Assembly: GCA_048173955.1 (NCBI GenBank)
Contig: DBEYOB010000194.1
Location: 1 to 25,095, forward strand
DNA from: CAZUFB01 sp048173955
GTDB lineage: Bacteria > Actinomycetota > Coriobacteriia > Coriobacteriales > UMGS124
DNA: 25,095 nt
Direction of reading: 5' to 3'
A program made the position numbers and the translations under genes. Shown one piece after another: positions 22,806 to 25,095 of the stretch; position 1 is the stretch's first letter, and each line of letters begins with the position of its first letter. The notes beneath the pieces are model-generated. The model was not told the DNA's origin. It ran no database searches and saw nothing but the letters and a program-made list of their open reading frames with translations.

Positions 22806-24010
22806 CGCGCGCCCCCCATGCCGGCGCCCCGGTTCCCGACCGCCGCAACGAGCCGCTCCATGGCCGCGCTCGTCTGGCTGTGCAAAGCCGCCAGGTTGAT
22901 GCGGGAGAAGCGCGCGCAGTCGCCGCCGTACTCGCAGCCGGGCTCGACCGCAAGGAGCGCCTCGTCCGTGAGGAAGCGCTGGAGCTCCTCGCCCTCGAGG
23001 CCCAGCCCACGCCATTCGACCCATCCCACGAACGTCCCCTCGAGCGGCGCCATGCGCGCCGGGGCGAGCCCGCCCTCCACGGCGGCGCGGACGATGCGCG
23101 CGTTCTCGGCGATATAGGAGCGCGCACCCTCGAGCCAGGCCAGGCCCTCGGGCGTGTAGGCGCCCTTCACGCAGGCGTAGGCGAACGGGTCGATGCTGCC
23201 GAAATGGTCCGCCGTCCGCTGCACGGTGAACCGCTCGCGCATGTCCGGGTCGGGGATGATCGCGTTGGCGTTGTTGAGCCCCGTCGTCCCGAACGCCTTT
23301 CCGATCGAGGTGAGCGTGATGCCGTTGGGGACGCATTCGGGAAGGGAGACGTAGGGCGTGCAGACGTGACCGTCGAAGGTCATCTCGGCAAATATCTCGT
23401 CGCTCACCACGACGGTGCCGGTCGCCTGCGCCAGCTCCCCGATGCGGCGCAGGTCGTCGGCCGGCCACACGCGGCCGACGGGGTTGTGGGGGTTGCAGAC
23501 CACGAGCACCTTGTTGGCCGGGTCCGCCATGAGGCGCTCGAGGTCGTCGAAGTCCATCTCGTAACGACCGTCGTCGGTGAGGCGCAGGCAGTTGTAGACC
23601 GTGCGGCGGCCCAGACGCCGCGCAGCCTGCTCGTAGCGGTAGTACACCGGAGGCTGCACGATGATGGCGTCGCCGGGGTCGGTGGCCATGCGGATGGTCG
23701 CCGCCACCGAAAAGATGGTGCCCTGTGCGGGGACGATCCACGACGGATCGACCTCCCACGAGCGGGCATGCTCCATCCACCAGCAAATCCCCTCGAGGTA
23801 GCCGTCTTCGGGCAGCGTGAAGCCGTAGAGACCGCCCTCGGCATAGCGCCGGGCGGCGTCGATGATGCACGGGGCCGTCTTGAAGTCCATCTCGGCCCCG
23901 CCGAAGCTCGTGTATCCCGCGTCGAGCACGCTTTTGGGGGTCATGCTGCGCTGCAGGCTCCCGATGCCCCTGCGGTCGACGGGAATCGCCTCGAACGCGC
24001 GCTGTTCCAT
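22802..24010 (-). CDS. MalY/PatB-family aminotransferase, probable cystathionine beta-lyase-type C-S lyase
   Basis: The protein has 402 residues of fold-type I PLP enzyme. Motifs: AEMDFKTAPCIIDAARR and YGFTLPEDGYLEGICWWM (MalY N-terminal substrate region), PPVYYRYEQA, NPHNPVGR (173-180), SDEIFAEM (203-210, Asp to the PLP ring nitrogen), SIGKAFGTTGLNNANAI with the PLP lysine at 238, and FSRINLA with the carboxylate-binding Arg. Known relatives cleave C-S bonds of cystathionine, cysteine and S-conjugates, giving pyruvate, ammonia and a thiol or H2S; a few act as aminotransferases. The start ATG 24010 has AAAGGG about six bases upstream; the longer in-frame ATG at 24205 would read through an AT-rich promoter. 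It is coupled to the regulator gene by ATGA. Confidence 0.9.
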   Translation of the reverse strand: MEQRAFEAIPVDRRGIGSLQRSMTPKSVLDAGYTSFGGAEMDFKTAPCIIDAARRYAEGGLYGFTLPEDGYLEGICWWMEHARSWEVDPSWIVPAQGTIFSVAATIRMATDPGDAIIVQPPVYYRYEQAARRLGRRTVYNCLRLTDDGRYEMDFDDLERLMADPANKVLVVCNPHNPVGRVWPADDLRRIGELAQATGTVVVSDEIFAEMTFDGHVCTPYVSLPECVPNGITLTSIGKAFGTTGLNNANAIIPDPDMRERFTVQRTADHFGSIDPFAYACVKGAYTPEGLAWLEGARSYIAENARIVRAAVEGGLAPARMAPLEGTFVGWVEWRGLGLEGEELQRFLTDEALLAVEPGCEYGGDCARFSRINLAALHSQTSAAMERLVAAVGNRGAGMGGAR

Positions 24011-24094
24011 GTGCGCCCTTTCTGTTCCCTGGCGCCCGACGGCGTGCGGCCGGCGTCTCGGCCGCGCGCGACAGGGCGCATCGCCGTGTTCTTT

Positions 24095-24112
24095 TTTACT
24101 TATTGTATAGCA
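24095..24112 (-). promoter_or_regulatory. Candidate promoter and operator of the C-S lyase/regulator operon
   Basis: On the minus strand TGCTATACAAT (24112-24102) is a good extended -10 (TGnTATAnT-like), roughly 90 bp before ATG 24010. Starting at its TATAC is a 15-bp imperfect dyad TATACAATAAGTAAA (24109-24095) that matches the transporter 2 dyad as TATAC-N5-GTAwA. The embedded ATTG-TATAG-CAAT palindrome (24102-24114) is an alternative operator. No strong -35 is seen. Overlap of a dyad with a -10 would suit repression, but the direction of control cannot be read. Confidence 0.5.
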
Positions 24113-24260
24113 ATTAAACCATTCGTCGAATAGTCGCCCCGGGGAAAGCCCCTCGAACGGCACGTGCGCCCCAAGCTCCCGGGCGCAGGCGTGACCCGGG
24201 CGCAAGTGCGACCCGGGAGGCGCACCGGCCCGACCGATGCGTCGACCGGGTCGGTGCGTT

Positions 24261-24424
24261 GTCTGAAGAAATGCAGGTTACGAACGATTGGGAACGGTCA
24301 AATCAGTGCAATATAGCCCGTGGTGGCAAAGCCATTTTACCTATAAGCACATTGTCTTTCGCTTTGACCCTTTTGCGCATCCCGACGGACTTCCACATCG
24401 TTCGCAACGCGCATTTTTTCAGAC
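24261..24424. repeat. Nested inverted-repeat element D
   Basis: Outer arms are 24261-24294 and 24391-24424, 34 nt each, with 28 of 34 positions matching after reverse complementation. Key blocks are GTCTGAA, AAATGC, GTT and CGAACGAT. Inside, GGTCAAA (24296-24302) and TTTGACC (24363-24369) form a perfect nested repeat. The minus strand of 24363-24384 contains ATGCGCAAAAGGGTC, reminiscent of the ATGTGCAAAAGGGCC core of elements A and B. AAGCC followed by TTTTACCT in the loop (24329-24342) is also found in the loop of element C (12843-12855, as AAGCCTTTTACCT). The spacer is AT-richer than its flanks. It lies about 260 bp beyond the hypA stop. Confidence 0.65.
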
Positions 24425-24523
24425 ACCGGCCTCATTTCGATGCGCGCCGGCGACCACCCAGCCGATCGATGCGCACCGGCGACTTTCCCCGTCCGCCCCC
24501 GCGCAGAAGCGCCCGTACGGAAA

Positions 24524-24555
24524 CGCCCCGCCCGCGCATCGGCGCGAACGGGGCG
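24524..24555 (-). terminator. GC-rich hairpin downstream of hypA, possible terminator
   Basis: CGGGGCG (24549-24555) pairs with CGCCCCG (24524-24530), and inside it GCGC (24534-24537) pairs with GCGC (24542-24545). On the leftward transcript the stem is followed by UUU then CC, a short U-tract. It lies about 130 bp after the hypA stop. Its strength as an intrinsic terminator is doubtful. Confidence 0.35.
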
Positions 24556-24682
24556 CACAGCCTCGCATGGTGCATGTCGCCGCTCGGCCATGTCGCCGTC
24601 CGGACCGCCCTTTTGGCGGCAGGGCGGCGCGGCCGTCAGCCGGTGCCGGCTTCGCGCAGGGGTCATCGGCACCGCGGCGCCG

Positions 24683-25069
24683 TCACTCCCCCGCCTCGGG
24701 CGCCTTCTCCTCCTCGTCGGGGATGTCGACGTCCATCGAGGCGATCTCGAGCTCGCGGCCGCTCAGCAGCATCGTGCTCGCACTGCCGCACGCGGGGCAG
24801 TGGAGGTGGAACCGGTCATGCTCGAACTCGTGCCCGCACTTCAGGCACGCCGAGCGCGGGTAGACCATCTCGACCTCGAGCTGCGCCCCCTCGGCGATGG
24901 GGCCGCGCTCCTCGCAGCAGAGGTCCCACATGAAGTCGAGCGACTCCCGCACTACCTCGGTCATGTCCCCCACGCGCAGGCGCACCTTCACGATGCGGGA
25001 AGCGCCGGCCTGCTGTGCGGCGGGAACCACCGCGTCGAGCACGCCCTGCACGATCGAATACTCGTGCAC
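24683..25069 (-). CDS. hypA: Hydrogenase maturation nickel metallochaperone HypA
   Basis: The protein has 128 residues. The N-terminal MHEYSIVQ holds the nickel-binding His2 of the MHE motif, and the zinc site is two CxxC pairs: CLKC (Cys75, Cys78) and CPAC (Cys91, Cys94). KVRLRVGDMTEVVRESLDF is the family core. Known role: delivers nickel, together with HypB, to [NiFe]-hydrogenase large subunits in the cytoplasm. The start is GTG 25069, since the MHE motif must be N-terminal. The C-terminus extends past the usual end with an acidic tail (DIPDEEEKAPEAGE). The gene follows an unseen upstream gene by only three bases, so it belongs to an operon continuing outside the window. Confidence 0.93.
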   Translation of the reverse strand: MHEYSIVQGVLDAVVPAAQQAGASRIVKVRLRVGDMTEVVRESLDFMWDLCCEERGPIAEGAQLEVEMVYPRSACLKCGHEFEHDRFHLHCPACGSASTMLLSGRELEIASMDVDIPDEEEKAPEAGE

Positions 25070-25072
25070 GGC

Positions 25073-25095
25073 CTAGTCCTCGTCGTCCTCGTCGT
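25073..25095 (-). CDS. C-terminal end of an unknown protein upstream of hypA (partial)
   Basis: Only the last codons are inside the window. In the frame ending at TAG (25075-25073) they read D-E-D-D-E-D, an acidic tail. The three-base gap to the hypA start and the shared direction suggest an operon, but nothing can be said about the function. The frame assignment rests on six codons and could be wrong. Confidence 0.35.

Larger units (their letters stand above)
24011..24682. other. Intergenic region between hypA and the C-S lyase: palindromic element D, hairpins, promoter
   Basis: These 672 bp carry no convincing gene. Leftward from the hypA stop there is a GC-rich hairpin (24555-24524), a GC-rich stretch, palindromic element D (24424-24261), an 11-bp imperfect hairpin CGCACCGGCCC/GGGTCGGTGCG (24221-24231 with 24248-24258, ten of eleven paired), two near-direct copies of GACCCGGG with GCGCA (24190-24225), and the AT-rich lyase promoter near 24095-24120. 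The drop in GC content across 24290-24380 and 24090-24120 stands out against the surroundings. Confidence 0.55.

Noticed and set aside
24011..24205. Longer start for the C-S lyase (ATG 24205)
   Set aside because: It would run through the promoter-like AT-rich segment and add a sequence unlike the MalY family; ATG 24010 has a good ribosome binding site.

Overview
The window is a GC-rich stretch of bacterial chromosome. Dense codon-biased genes throw long spurious open frames on the opposite strand. Gene content fits an anaerobic, probably host-associated Actinomycetota of the class Coriobacteriia: two Opp/Dpp-type transporters, [NiFe]-hydrogenase maturation factors HypA and HypB, a corrinoid adenosyltransferase, TldD/TldE, and a type IA topoisomerase with an archaeal-looking active site. 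The taxon is an inference from protein style and composition; there is no rRNA or other marker.

Layout. One partial gene reads rightward (2-295, the C-terminal end of a cysteine desulfurase). Every other gene reads leftward. In the direction of transcription they are: end of an unknown acidic protein and hypA (25095-24683); a MalY/PatB-type C-S lyase coupled by an ATGA overlap to a YheO/PAS_6-HTH regulator (24010-22122); peptide transporter 2, permease-permease-ATPase-ATPase-binding lipoprotein (21980-16082); tldD-tldE (15933-13060); hypB (12435-11758); topA (11655-9031); peptide/metal transporter 1, binding lipoprotein-permease-permease-ATPase-ATPase (8299-2952); then a histidine phosphatase, a metallo-beta-lactamase-fold hydrolase and a cobO corrinoid adenosyltransferase (2871-664). 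Very short gaps and 4-bp stop/start overlaps indicate polycistronic units.

How the genes may work together. The C-S lyase and regulator sit just upstream of transporter 2. The lyase promoter and the transporter 2 promoter share a TATAC-N5-GTA(T/A)A dyad at a probable extended -10, which suggests a local circuit for uptake and breakdown of sulfur-containing amino acids or peptides. Transporter 1 runs toward cobO and could import peptides, nickel or cobalt, or corrinoid-related compounds; the substrate cannot be read from the sequence.

The least explained feature is in the four intergenic stretches longer than 300 bp (296-663, 8300-9030, 12436-13059, 24011-24682). Each holds an AT-richer element of about 165-240 bp with long imperfect inverted arms and a second inverted repeat nested inside. 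Two of them (336-540 and 8717-8911) are clearly homologous in both arms and loop. The other two share the architecture and a weak arm pattern. All four lie just 3' of a gene. They look like a dispersed repeat family, either a mobile palindromic element or a structured RNA/terminator-like element, and I cannot match them to a named family. No tRNA, rRNA, CRISPR array, insertion sequence or prophage was seen.
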